Shown: in pieces, positions 23,851 to 36,205 of the stretch
Numbering within the stretch: position 1 is the first letter of the stretch
Layout: every line of letters begins with the position of its first letter
Assembly (NCBI GenBank): GCA_035079385.1
Contig: JAVHKY010000013.1
Span: 16,986,001-17,050,000 of the forward strand
Direction of reading: 5' to 3'
Source: Aspidiotus rigidus
Lineage: Eukaryota > Arthropoda > Insecta > Hemiptera > Diaspididae
DNA length: 64,000 nt
The notes under the pieces: generated by a model
What the model was told of the DNA's origin: nothing
The model's database searches: none
What the model saw: the letters and a program-made list of their open reading frames with translations, nothing else
Made by a program: the position numbers and the translations under genes

Positions 23851-25849
23851 TTTTTGAGACATTCGCCGTGCCCTGTCCGGTAAAAAACTTGGGAAAACTT
23901 GCGGGTTCTTTAAATGAGAGATGGCAGGGACGTGGTTCTGACAAATTTAGATTGTGACGTCACATGGCTTACCTATGACGTTATCAAATTGTGACGGCAC
24001 ATGGCTGACCTATGACGTCATCAAATTGTGACATCATCGGCTCCGCCGTCCGAACTATAAATAAGAAGAGGGGGACTTGGAAAATTTTTGAGCTCCGAGC
24101 TTTGTCGGCAGGCCAGACAGCAGACGGTGGATAGCGGACATTTTTTTCGAACCCCCCATAAAACAAGTTCCCTGTTCAAATTTCCACTCTCGAGCCATAT
24201 ACAATAGGTGGTGGACTTGAAAAAATGTCGACCTCTGAGCTATATACAATAGGACATGAAAGAAGGGGAACTGATGACATCCGAAGCATAGCATATCTGG
24301 CTCATTCAAGGGGCTAAGCCAATTGGTGTACAAAGTATTGCATATCTAGTTACTTGAAGAGGCTCATATCATGTATTATTTTTCAATCCATAGAACAGGT
24401 TCGTTCAACATTGTTTAGGAAACCCTAGTTTTTTAGGTAATTGATGCAGTTTTTATATTATCTTAGGTGTAGGTAAGGCCCAAGGGGGTAATGTGGAAAA
24501 TACAGTGATGAAGCAATTGAAGTGAATTTTTTTGTAAAGTGGTTGGGTGAGAAGGTAGAGCTAGGTGTTAAAAACATAGGATGATTTGGGGTGGAATCGA
24601 CTGATTCGGCGGCTAGGCTTGGAGTAGGGCTGATACGAAAAGCACTCGTACAAATACAAATGATGGAATTTTGAACCGTATCTAGTGAGAGATGTGATGA
24701 GGGTGCGGGTCCATAGGTGATCCATAGTCTAGGATAGATTGGACTACGTTATCGTAGAGGGGAAATACAATGTTACACGGAATATGTATTTCAAGACGTT
24801 TAGAGTTCTGAGGTCTTTGGCTTCAAAGTCTTCAGTACAAGGATCCGAATTGAAAGCGGAGGCTGAGGACTTTTACTATTTCATTAACTGCGGTAAGAAT
24901 GGATCGAGGAGGAAAGAAGAAAATGCGATTTTAGCTCATTTTTTGTCGAAAATCACGGAACAGGACCTGGAGGAAGATATTCGGAATCCGCAGTATGATG
25001 GCCAGTTTAGGACGCACAAAATGGAATTTTGCAGGATTCCGTATGCGCGAAGTTGATTATTTATTTGCACATAGATGCTCAGGTCATCGGCGTATAAAAT
25101 ATTACTAAAGATGTCATTTATCGTAATCATGAAAAGTGTTCCGCTGAGGGGTGACCCTTGTGGGACCCCATTGGGTTGAATGTGAACAGAAGAAAGTTTA
25201 TTTGCTACTCTGATTTCAAAGGAACAGTTTTGTAGACAGTTTTCTGTAAAATGTGAGAACAAACCGCGGACACCATATTTGTGGAGGATGAGGAGGATGT
25301 GGCGTTGCCAGACTCCGAGGAAAGCGTTTTCTAAATCGAAAAAACTGAATATAGGTTTGATTTATTGGAGTTTGCTTGGCGAATAAGGTTATCAAGTTTT
25401 GCTAATGTCATGGTTGGAGCGGCCGGCCTTTTTTGTATCCATATTGTGAATTGTTTACAAAACTGATGAATTTTAAAAGGCCAGGCGATCGTTTGTTAAG
25501 GATTTTTTCTAAAAGTTTGGTGAGGGTACTTAATAAAGAGATTAGTCGTAGGAAAGAGGTAGGGTTGGGTCTTTGTTTGGTTCGAAAATGGGAATTACTG
25601 TTACTATTTTCCAAATAGCTGGTGAGTTGAAGATTCTAAGGAGGAAGGGGAAGTGACAGATCACCTAAGGGTGGAATTTTTGTTAAAACTTTGTAGGAAT
25701 TTGATCACAGCCCAGTGCTCAGGACTTGGAGGATTGGTTTATGGTCATTCGAGGAGATGAAAGAATAATTTGTGGTTAGAATTTCTCTAATTTCAAGTGG
25801 TGTTTCTGATGAATATGATTTTGAACTATCACAGGTTGGAAAGAAAGAT

Positions 25850-27350
25850 TTCGCTTGCCATCTGTTGACCTTCTTGTAAGGCGATGCTTGTATTTTATAG
25901 TATTAATAGAGTATGAGTTTTCCGACAAGTTAAAAATGAAAAACTATCGATATAAGAATCATCTATTGGAAAAGTTACAAAAGTTGGAAGGATTCGACGA
26001 GAATTTTTTGGGGACAAGTGAGAATTTTTGTCGGGCAGTATATTTTTCAGAGAGATACTTTTGAGCTCGTATTGATCATTTTACACTACGAATGTTATCA
26101 TAAATATAATCTCCACGAGTTACTGATAATTTCTTCTCTCGTAGGAATGTTTGTTCAGATAGTCTATTATTAATCCGAACAAACAAGGTGTATTTCTTTA
26201 TTTCTCGGTAGGTCGTTAGCCTCATCTTCGATCAATCTCGTGTTCAGAGTATTGCTTTCCAACAGTTCAATGCTCCTGCAAAGTTGAAACGAGCTAAAAT
26301 AATACTCATGTTAATCTCTTCAAATACCAAGTCAAGATCGATGCACTTTATCTTAACAAACATTGAAACTTTCGCTCGAATGGACTGTCATGAATTCACA
26401 CATTCTTGTACAAATATAACATTGGGTCGACCCCTTCAGTGCGCGAGTGGGTTTCATGATTTCCAAGGTCCATATTTGAGAATTTTATCCTTTATAGTTC
26501 GATTTGTTCGTTAATTCCTTTTGAAAAAAACAACAAAAAAAAACAAAAAAAAGCAAATTTTTTCAATTACTGATAATTAGCAGACCGTTTTTCTTTCAAG
26601 ATTACGTGATGCGCCTTCAACGAGCAAGATAGGCGACACATATATTTGCTGTGCATTAGTGTTGCGGAGGCTCTGGCAACAAGATCGAAAATTGTGAAAT
26701 GTAACACTTTTCAGGCCTATAGAAATCTTGGAATAATATGGACTGAGAAGGAGGTAACTGGTACGGTGAGGGGTCCGATTTTGGGATATCTAAAAAAATA
26801 ACCTTAAATGTAAGCACATGAAAAAATCTTGTCCATAGTAGAGGTAGGTGACGATATATTGGCGTGATATTATTTGAGTTTTTTTCGCACCGGATGTGAT
26901 TTCGTATGTGTGGGCTGCCACATTTCTCGCCTGGAAAAACCCACACGCGGTCAAAAGGCGATTCCGGTCTCATACCTCACACCACGAATCCGTATTGAAG
27001 TTGCAATACCCGAAGAAATGCTAGACAACGAACATGGTTGTTCGAATTCGCCTACGAAAACCAAATTTGAAGGTAACGAAAGTGCAGTTTAAATTTCCGG
27101 AAGCTTCGTGACAGCGCGTTGGAGCTTCGACGAGGGAAGTTTTCGGGAAAGTTTCAACGCGGTCGACTTCGATTCCATATCTTTTATTCGTTCGCTCCTA
27201 CACAATCATCCGTCGGACGCTGATAACAAATTCACTTCACAACAGGAACCCGGTCTTAGTCGATCTATCGGGTCTAAAAATTTCGAAGCTGATTAGCACA
27301 CGTTAGACCTGTACTGTAAAATACTTTGGTGATTTCAGGACAACACACCT
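25850..27350. other. Unassigned spacer between LINE and Copia remnants
   Basis: No domain was recognised. It contains an A-rich run with scattered C/G (26,524-26,560) and two plus-strand open stretches (26,874-27,092 and 27,108-27,296) directly 5' of the Copia polymerase. These may be degraded Copia sequence, but they show no integrase or protease motif that could be named. Confidence 0.4.
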
Positions 27351-27354
27351 TATG

Positions 27355-28907
27355 GGCTGGAGGAGATATATTCTTCCGTGATTAACGCCACTCTCACAAG
27401 ATGGATGATTTCATTTGCTAATCGCTATTCTCTCGTTTTAATTGCACTGGATGTTAAGACGGCATTCTTATACGGTGAACATGATTGTCCTGTTTATAAT
27501 TCAGTCCCAAAGGGGCTAAACGTAAACGGGGATGTGAAAGCTTTGAAATTGCAAAAGGCTTTATACGGGTTGAAAGTTTCGTCGAAAAAATGGTTTTTGA
27601 AACTCACAAGTGTCTTGTCTAGCCTAAAATTTACAAACTTCCTTCCTGATCAATGCGCATTCTACAGAAAGGATAGTAACGATATTTTCATTTTTGCTAT
27701 AAATGTAGACGGTTGTCTTTTTGCCTGCTCTAATATTGAGATATGCCGAGGTATATTGAAGCAGCTCTCGGATATCTTCGACCTAAAGATAGGCACGTTT
27801 ATTCATTGTTAGGAATTCAAAATTGCAGGAATATGAGGGACTTCGTGCTATTACAGGCGGTTTTCTTTTGTTGCCAGACACTCTAGATTGGACATTATGT
27901 TCCCCACAAACCATGTCTTTCGCTTTCAATCGGTGGCAACACACGAGATTTTTCGCTACGCTCTTCGCATATCCTATGGATATTCACTGATCTATAGATC
28001 CTGTGAGATCACACCTGTCATTGCTTTTGTTGACGCTTCTTTTGCCGATGCCAAGGACAACTGTTATGAGTCTACTGACGGTTTTTTGATTTTTTCTCAC
28101 GGGGACTTGGTAGCGTGGAATACCCGTAAACAAAAACGTTCTTCCACTTCGACCGCAGAGGCGGAGTTCACGGCGATGAGTGATGCCATGAAAGGTATTA
28201 GCGGGGAACCCGCTATCCATTTTGTTAGGAGATTACATCCTCAGAAAACGTCCGCGTCCGCAGGTTAGGTTAGGTTACGGGACTTAGAAGAATTTCAAGT
28301 CTCGAGCTATATATAATAGGGGGGGGGGGGATTTGGAAGAATTTTGACTTTCGAACTACCGTCCGCCGTCCAACCGAAAACTTAGAAAAATTTTGAGACT
28401 CGAGCTATATATGATAGAAGGGGGACTTGGAAGAATTTCGACTCTCGAGCTATATATGATAGGAGGGAATGTAGAATGATAATTTCGATTTGAATTATAT
28501 GACAAGATTATCAACTCAGTTCCACACCACCTGAGAGGTCGAGTTAAGGAATTGCGGGTTCCCCGCTGCCATTGCAACGTGTGCAATGGCTTCTAATTTT
28601 TATGTTTGTTAGGGAGCTGCATAAACAGATTGGGGAAGTAGTTCAACCTGCTATCATATTCGACGATAACTCCTCTGCTTTACGCATCGCTGAGGGGACA
28701 GAATCAACGTGTTCCAGATTTCTAATCACAAAGCAGTTCGCCATACGACAGGCGATCATTGATAATGAAATAAACGTCAGAAAAATAACCACGTCTAACC
28801 AACTAGCCGATATTATGACAAAAGCGTTAGATAGAGCCAAATTTGAGAATATTCGCAACTTTCTACTCGAGTGTGAGACCTCCCATGTAACTAGGTCGTC
28901 TTCATGA
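27355..28907 (+). mobile_element. Copia-type retrotransposon pol remnant
   Basis: The order is that of Ty1/copia polyproteins. Reverse transcriptase comes first: ALDVKTAFLYG, then KLQKALYGLKVSSKKW at 27,445-27,590, with the YVDD box reading N-V-D-G near 27,708, so one catalytic Asp is lost. The RPDI-like connection follows near 27,890. RNase H comes next: FVDASFADAKD, then W-N-T-R-K-Q-K-R-S-S-T-S-T-A-E-A-E-F at 28,028-28,170. After an insertion it resumes with VRELHKQIG, DDNSSALRIAEG, and QLADIMTKAL at 28,605-28,830. Frame shifts occur near 27,812. Gag, protease and integrase are missing and no LTR pair was found, so it is a dead fragment. Confidence 0.85.
28198..28596 (+). mobile_element. 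Helentron-like non-autonomous element (complete)
   Basis: This 399-bp element sits cleanly in the Copia RNase H. Removing it rejoins GGTA and TTTTTATG and restores the frame (G-I-F-M-F-V-R-E-L-H). It starts TTAGCGGGGAACCCGC. The inverted match GCGGGTTCCCCGCT lies about 30 bases before the 3' end. It is followed by a hairpin (stem GCCATTGCA pairing with TGCAATGGC) and the terminus TTCTAA, inserted between A and T. Asymmetric inverted repeats plus a 3'-side hairpin, with no target duplication, are the hallmarks of Helitron2/Helentron relatives. The middle holds minisatellite units with CGAGCTATATATGATAGG, as DINE-like elements do. No Rep/helicase is encoded. Confidence 0.75.
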
Positions 28908-29162
28908 GTTTCATCTCCACCTAACCCATCAGCCTAAGTTCAAATTTATTTTTAAAAAAATTGAAATTGAAATTTAAAAAAATTGAAAAAATTGAATAGC
29001 ATTCTCGTTTTTCCCCGGTGGACCTAACGTTTTCCACCTACTGGAGAAAATTTCGAATGAAAAGTAGAGGAAGATATGGATGACCTCTAAAGATATACAT
29101 ACGAGAAAATCAAATTATGGAATCGCAACATCAAATATTGAATGATTTCATGTAAGAAAGAC

Positions 29163-29422
29163 ATTCCTCTCGGGCACGGTAACTTCCGGAACAAGGCGTG
29201 TGAAATATTGTCAAATCCTTTCACGTACGCGTTGTTCCGTTACAAAGCCCTAGAGAGAACTGCACTCATTTCCCTCATTTTGTCCGTGGCGCAGTGCTCA
29301 AAAAATTCTTTAAAATTATATATGCTATTTTTTGACGTCACAAGGCTGTGGCTCAAATTTGGTCGATACACCTCTCGGAAGCACAAGGATAGTTTTTTTC
29401 CTGCTTCACCCGCACTTTGATG
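29163..29422. repeat. 260-bp dispersed repeat, copy 1
   Basis: From CCTCTCGGGCAC to CACCCGCACTTTGAT this matches 31,573-31,832 at high identity in the same orientation. Shared text includes CACGCGTTGTTCC-type and AAAATTATATATGCT blocks and a TGACGTCA. It has no coding motif and no clear terminal inverted repeat, so the class (SINE, MITE or fragment) is undecided. Confidence 0.65.
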
Positions 29423-29929
29423 ATCTTCAATTGAGAAAAAGAGACTTCAGATGAGCAATAAAAGTACATGCAATCGTGAAACAATCATAAAACGATCCTA
29501 AATATTATGACGGCTTCCATGCTGCTATTGCAAAAGATGTGATGGCTCTTGAAATTTCTCTTTCGCGGTTGAACTTTTTTTTTTTAACACGAAGTTTCAC
29601 TATCGGAAATTGAGAACAGGCAGTCAACTTTCAAACTGGTTGATCATGAGAATAGAACGGAATTTCAGTAGTCTACCCAAGAGCGAGAAAAAAAGAATTC
29701 TACACATATTCTCATTTCTACGTGAAAATTAATATTTGTTTGAAAACGACTCTCTGCTGATGCGTAAAAAATCAGGATCGTATTTCATTGAATTGATAGG
29801 ATTTTTTACGTTACGGTCGGACATATCGAGGAAGGGATGCTCCAGTAGTTATACAACTATTGTTTCTGCGGTCTTTGCAAAATTTATAGTGTTTACTCCT
29901 TGAAGTATCTCTCCCTCTTTCGTATTTCA

Positions 29930-30320
29930 TGTTTCATAGCCTACGCTCAGGTCCCCTTCTTTTTTCTCCATATTTCCTAGGTAGGTCAAGTTTGATCCGA
30001 ATGAGGGGCGTGCCCTCAGGTCAAGCTCAATCGGAGGTCTTGCCTTCCTCCTCTTACACATTATTTAGCCCTTCTTTTCCGCTAATGCTATCTCTAGATC
30101 CCTTCAAGTAATACGAGTATTTTCTTGATACTTGCCCATTTTATGACGTCATCAAAGTAAAGGCGACACCCTTGTCTCCTTCCTTTTCAACCGTATTTAC
30201 TGCCCCTTCGCTAATGCTCTCTCTGCATCCCTTTGAGTAGTATAGAACATACTAATACTCGTCCAACGTATGACGTCATCAGTCTAATTCGTACGTAGCG
30301 TGACGTCAGCCGCTGTGGAG
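29930..30320. repeat. Degenerate tandem repeat with TGACGTCA boxes
   Basis: Two units of about 130 bp share TTCCGCTAATGCTATCTCTA-like text, ATCCCTTCAAGTAATA or ATCCCTTTGAGTAGTA, and a palindromic TGACGTCA near 30,143 and 30,271. A further TGACGTCAG is at 30,301. TGACGTCA is the CRE/ATF consensus, but here it recurs as part of a repeat, so a regulatory role is not supported. Confidence 0.45.
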
Positions 30321-31332
30321 GCTGGACAACTCACAAGTCTCCCGAGATTAGTCTGATAGATATGCTAGTATGGTAGTGGTTAAATTCAATATCTTGTCTC
30401 AAAAGTCAACATTTTTGTAAGTCTTGCCGCGACGCACCCTCGCAATATCTAAAGTTCTAAAAGCCCTAAGTCGAAAACTAAGAATCTATAGGTGTACGCG
30501 GGATTGGGGGAAATTTCAGACTCGAAAATATTTCAACAAAATAAACAGTTGCACTTCTAGTTTATCGTTGCTAAGAGCCACGAATTCCATTAAAAAAAAT
30601 ATTTCTCTCCTCTGCCCAACTTTACCTTAATTTTGAGTTTTTTATGTTGAATATTATTCGAGGGCACGTCTAAGTATTAAAAAAATCAGTATAAAAGGCA
30701 ATCGATGTCCTTATGGTCAACAGGTAAATATTATCAACAAGTCAATGACGTTGGGTATTTCGAGCCAAAAACCACCAACTAGATCCGATACTCGTGGTCA
30801 GATAGTTAGTCTATTTTCTTTCGAGCGTGGGCACGTCTTTCGCAAATTTATATTTTTTTAGAAATGTATGAATGCATAAGAGCTTCATCGTCGAATAAAT
30901 TTAATGTTTATAGAAAAAAATTGTCTACTGGGTGCGCACCAAGTATAAGTTCACTATTAAAATTATGAATACGCGTTCAAATATCGGAGTGAAAATTAGG
31001 TATATCAGTTCGTATTCTTATATCTGATGATACAGTCGTATTTTCTTACTGTGAAACCGGTAATGTAAATGAATTGAATTAATAAAATTAGGTACTTTAC
31101 ATTTTTGTAAAAATTGGCGCTCATCCTTACAGTGAATCGCAAAAACTAACACCTCTCGATCTTTGAATCCTATCGCCATTATCGTAGATACTGAGTCTTG
31201 CTGCATTCGGTAAATGTAATCTCGATTTCGTAACTTTTTGGTAGTATCGATTTTTATATTTGTGGTTGGTCATTTAAATTTTCACAAAAGATGAGATAAT
31301 TGTTATGTGTACGTGAATGTGCAGAGTGCAAC

Positions 31333-34300
31333 ATGACGGATAACGCGGAACTGATAAGTAAATTTAACTGGATCGAATATACCACTTTTGGCGCACTCCT
31401 TAGCGTGTCAGCTATAATTGGAATCTACTATGGCTGTATCAAAGGCAATCAAAATACCGTTGCTGAATATATGCTTGGAGGAAAGAAAATGAGTGTGTTT
31501 CCGATCGCCATGTCATTAGTTGCGAGGTAAAAATAACTTAATGCTAGATACTCATAAGGAGAGAATTATATCCAGTTTCCTCTCGGGCACAGCAACGGAA
31601 CAGGTCGTGCGAAATATTGACCAACCCTTTCACGCACGCGTTGTTCCATTACAAAGCCCTGGAAAAAACTGGATTTATTTCCCTGATTTTGTCAGTAGCG
31701 CGGTACTCAAAAAATTCTTTAAAATTATATATGCTGTTTTTTGACGTCACAAAGACTGTGGCTCAAATTCGGTCGATACACCTCTCGGAAGCACAAGGGT
31801 CGTTTTTATCCTGCCTCACCCGCACTTTGATCTGAAACTTCATACGTCGTTTAGTTTTTCTTCCGGTCAAGCTCCATTCTAAGCCTCAAAGCGATAAATT
31901 CTAGTTTGACTTGACATTATCGATTATGAAGGTGTGGAAAAAGTAGATTCTACAAATGATATTCATAAGCATTTGTCCTATAAATATATATTCTAATCAG
32001 TCATCTGGAGTGAATTTAAATTCACTCTGTAGTGATAACTTTTTTTTTTTTAACAGTCGCGTAAAGTTTCTCAGTTTTCTTAAAATTGAAAACGTTTCCA
32101 GGCCAGTCTTACGCTCATAGATGTTCCGCACGTTTCGTGGTGTACCGCAACAAATGTTTGACGTCCTCGACCCTGCGCTAGTCTAGTTTTAACGATATTG
32201 CGCTCAGCGATGGCACGTGTTAAGACTACTTAGTCAAATTCAAAGGCTTCGGTGCCTTAAGAATGATTGATCAGTCCTCGTAGCGCATTCAGAATCTAAT
32301 TAGAAAAGGTGAAATACATATTTATGGCGAAAGTAATATCTTCCACTAATTCAATACCTCTTCAACTCCTTTTTACATTTCTGTGTGGTTACAAACGAGT
32401 ATTTCGGTGAAAAATGTTTTCAACGAACGGAAAATCTGAAATTGAAAGAAAAAAAAGTATTTGTTTCTTTTGTTTGAACACGGATTTGTAGAACTAAATC
32501 GACACATCAACAAAGAGTAGTCGGAACATATTTCACTAACTAAAATTTTAGTCTAACGAAGGTTAGAATGACCAACATCGAATTTTTTTCTCTTTATCAA
32601 AAAACCCATAAAAAGTGTCTGAAAAAATTAGAATCACACACAATTTTTCTTAAAATGCAATCACGAACATTTTGGAAATTCTTTAGCGCTTCATTCGAAA
32701 AGTTTCGCGTTCTTAATCACCTAAGCCGGTTATCGACCCCCATCTCTACAATTTTTCTCCAATCACGCCCTCGGTACTCACGGGGATTTTTGGTTACAGT
32801 ATGAATGCAGAGTGAAGGGGCACGACGAGACTTAAGAAGGAAAGAAGTGAATCAGGAGGGACTCTTCACGTGCCTCGATTTTTTTTCGTGGTTTTTGTCA
32901 TGTTATAAATAAGCAGATTTTAATTAGAGCTTTGTCTTGGAGAGCAAATCCGCATGGTTCCTATGGAATGAAAGTTTACGGAAATTCTTCTTTGTTGGTC
33001 AATTTTAGTTTCAAGGAGTAAATGAGGGAATTTGATGAGTGTAAAATAGTGTAATAAACGGCACGTAACTAAATAGAAATTTATTCGAAGACATTTTGAT
33101 GACCCTCCTGACGTGGTTGAAACCGGTCGTGTTTATTTGTTCGACTTGAAATAATTACTTGTTATTTTCTTCGAATAAATTTATATTCAGCCACATACTT
33201 GTGCCGTTTATCACACTATTTTATACTATGGCACGTAATTTATAAGAATCCATTCAATTTGATGATAGTATTGAGATGCAAAAATGGTGGTCAAAGTGCC
33301 TTAGTACCTTTCTACCGTTCAAGAAGTTTGATAGCAATCATTGATTCAGTGCCTTCACTATCTTCGGCAAACCGATTTTGCTTCTTTCTGCTTGAGGTTT
33401 CGTTCAATACCTCCGGTCCGATGTTTATTATCGACAGTTTTATCGGATGCTTCCTAAACAAATTGGACCCTCATTCTTCTATCTCTTAATTATCCTGGGC
33501 TTATATCTACTGTTTTGCCATTCCTGCGAGATTGTTAGAAATTTTGCCGACCCATACACAGAGCTGTGAGCTAAGTCATACTTGATACCGTATTATTAAT
33601 TTATAGATACACTGTTACTACAGATTAAACCCTGCACTGAACGGAATAATGCTAGAAATATTCCATAGACTTTTTTTTAGATCTTTTCGCTCTGGACTAG
33701 AGTGTCCCTCCTCAAATGAGCGCTCAACTCGTTTATCGGGACAATGTACTCCTTGCTTGAGATGTAGATATTTGAACCACTCAGTTCGTTGTTGAACTCT
33801 AATATCACTTTTGTCTACATTGTACTCTTAGAAATGTTCTCATCCGTTCTTCTGTTACACTTGACCTAACATGGAGACGAGGAGAAGGACGTGGGGAAGA
33901 TGCAATCATTTATGAGAAGGGGAACTTGAAAAATTTTGGTGCTGTAATTCTTACAACCCGTCATTTTTGTTTATTCAAGTCCGGTTTTTTCTTCCAAGTC
34001 TTATAAAGGCAGAAAGTTTATCTGTCTGTCCTCTTATATCTCAAGGACCACCCGACCGATCGCTATCAAATTTTCAGGATTTATTTGTGTTATTCAAGAA
34101 TTACTTTTAAGTCAGAAATGAAAATTTTTGCTCCCTCAAAAAAAGTTCTTAGCTATTGAAAATTGTGTTCTTGTGTACGCACCACTTGGTGCAAAGAGAG
34201 ATGAAGAGCAAAAAGTACAGAACAGAGTGTCATTCATTGCCCAAAAATTTCAATTTCGGTTTTTGGCTTAAATTTACGACCTCTCAAAAATTACGTTTCC

Positions 34301-36168
34301 CACTTTTTAAAAACTTTAACTGGCTCTTGGCTCAATTCAGCTAATTTTCGGCTAATTAATGTTACAAAGAAATGAGTCTAGATTAAACAATCAGGAGAAT
34401 TGGGGCTTTGTCATACTTGTGGAGATACAGTCTATTCTTCAGTTGAGGCTGATCTCTATTGGGTTATTGCACTACAGGCTTCTATGCTGAACGACTGTAA
34501 AGATATGCTGAAGCAGAAACAATCTTTCTGTGGATGTACCAAAACGTTAAATAAAAGTTTTTCTATATTTTGAGACAAATATAATTTTTATTTCTTTACA
34601 TAAAAGTTGTTTCCAGAAAAAAATATTTCCTGTCTCTTCCCTCGTTGATTTTTTGGTAAAACCAGTCTAACCCAAAGAGTGGAACAGTCTTCGACTACAT
34701 ATAAAATGAACTGGCAGCGCTTCGTTAAACGGCATGACATGAAGGAAACACGTTTAGGCAATTAGACGTATTTCTTGGTTTCAACCAACTGCCACCAAAT
34801 TATTACTGCCCTTTCCCCGCCGCTTATCGATCATTCTTCTTTGTGTAATATTTGCAACGCGTTGTGGGTAACTGCGACCACAATGTAGTTAAAGTAGCCG
34901 ACTTCAGCTCTTTGAGTATGAATAGTAATGGAGGCAGAAATAGTGTGCTGCTCACGTAAACTCACATGTTGTAACTTTTGTTAAGGTTGAAAACGACTAC
35001 AGAGAAGAGAGAAGAACTTGAATGTAGAACTCATACAAAATTTTTTGCGCTCTATCACGCCTACCACTGTTCAAGCTCTGAGTACTTGAAGGTATGGGAT
35101 TTGGAGAAATGTAAGTATCTGAGTCTTCCATAAACATATTAAGAAGGAGAATTAGAAAAATTTTCCGCTCGGAACCCCGATAGATATAGGACTCGAACAA
35201 TTTTCACAAGAGCTTGGGGATCACCTGCTCCGCTCGTTCGTCCCCCCCCCCCTTAGTCTAGTATAAGGCTAGTACACTATAATTAGGCCTATATAATGAA
35301 GGCTAAACCTACTATAGCAGCCTAGTCTAGGCCTAGTCAGTATAAGCCTAGCATGCTGTATATTAGACCTAGTATGATGAAGGCTAAAGGTCGAAATTTT
35401 TCTATGTAAAGCCTATTAAACTGTATACTAGGCCTAGTATAACGAATGCTAAAGGTCAATATTTTTTTCAAGTCTTAAAGTAGGACAAGGTCATTGATGA
35501 CGCCATAAAGCGTCGTATCGCGTCGCGTGACGCAAATTTGAAACTGACCACCATCGCAAAGACATAAAGGTCGAAATTTCTCCAAGTCAAGTACAATTTA
35601 TTGTATACCAGGCCTAGTGTAATGAAGGCTGAAGTCAAAATGTTTATGTCCCAAAAGTAGGTCAAGGCCATTGATGACGTCGTAAAGCGTCGCGTCGCAT
35701 GACGCAGATGTCGGACTGACCCCCAGCCCAAAGACATATACATGTCAAAAGAGGTGCTCATTAACTTTTTTTTTTTGACATGTTCCATGTCTTTTCTCTC
35801 GCCGGACCCCGATTTTGAAACTCGCGAGAACACCCCCCTCCCCCCCCCGTCAAGAGAAATCTCTACCCCGTGGGTGATTCAGAAATTCGCGAGTACACCC
35901 CGCGTAATGATAATAAATAATTAAATAATTAAATAATTGAATAATTAAATAATTGAATAATTAAATAATTGAATAATTAAATAATTTAATAATTAAATAA
36001 TTAAATAATTAAATAATTAAATAATTAAATAATTAAATAATTAAATAATTAAATAATTAAATAATTAATTACCGTGCGTCCGTGCAAGCGTGCGTCCGTG
36101 CACATCTCTACCCCGCGGGTGATTCAGAAATTCGCGAGTACACCCCGCGTAATAATAATAATTAATAA

Positions 36169-36205
<37 letters not shown>

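Larger units (their letters stand above)
22925..24425. mobile_element. Repeat element with long inverted ends, inside the LINE
   Basis: The left end (22,937-23,075) and right end (24,297-24,420) are inverted copies of each other over about 130 bp. The text GGCTTAGCCCTTCAATGAGCC on the left matches, inverted, GGCTCATTCAAGGGGCTAAGCC on the right, and both ends share a TTTTTCAATCCATAGA block. The interior is built from a minisatellite whose unit contains CTATCATATATAGCTCGAG followed by GAAATTTTTCCAAGTCCCC, in both orientations, plus GGGAACCTGTTTTATGGGG motifs. No protein is encoded. It sits exactly where LINE coding sequence is split, so it inserted after the LINE. Confidence 0.65.
22217..25830 (-). 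mobile_element. LINE (jockey/I-type) ORF2 remnant, interrupted
   Basis: Reading down the minus strand there is a linker with PKDxTL-type text (about 25,570), then LISLLSTLTKLLEKIL and SQYGYKKGR (25,400-25,610). Next come GVPQGSPLSGTLFMITINDI and ILYADDLSIY (25,060-25,170, catalytic A-D-D present), and a thumb region with LNVLKYIF (about 24,790). RNase H motifs follow in 22,540-22,750: SLSTLTVINN, then V-P-S-H-T-G-V-Q-G-N-E preceded by a stop where Trp is expected. A C-terminal open stretch ends near 22,217. Frameshifts and stops show it is inactive. About 1.5 kb of unrelated repeat (next entry) separates polymerase and RNase H. Confidence 0.85.

Noticed and set aside
30143..30310. Cluster of TGACGTCA boxes as a CRE-type enhancer
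   Set aside because: The boxes recur within tandem and dispersed repeats (also at 29.3, 31.7, 35.7 and 39.9 kb), so repeat ancestry explains them better.
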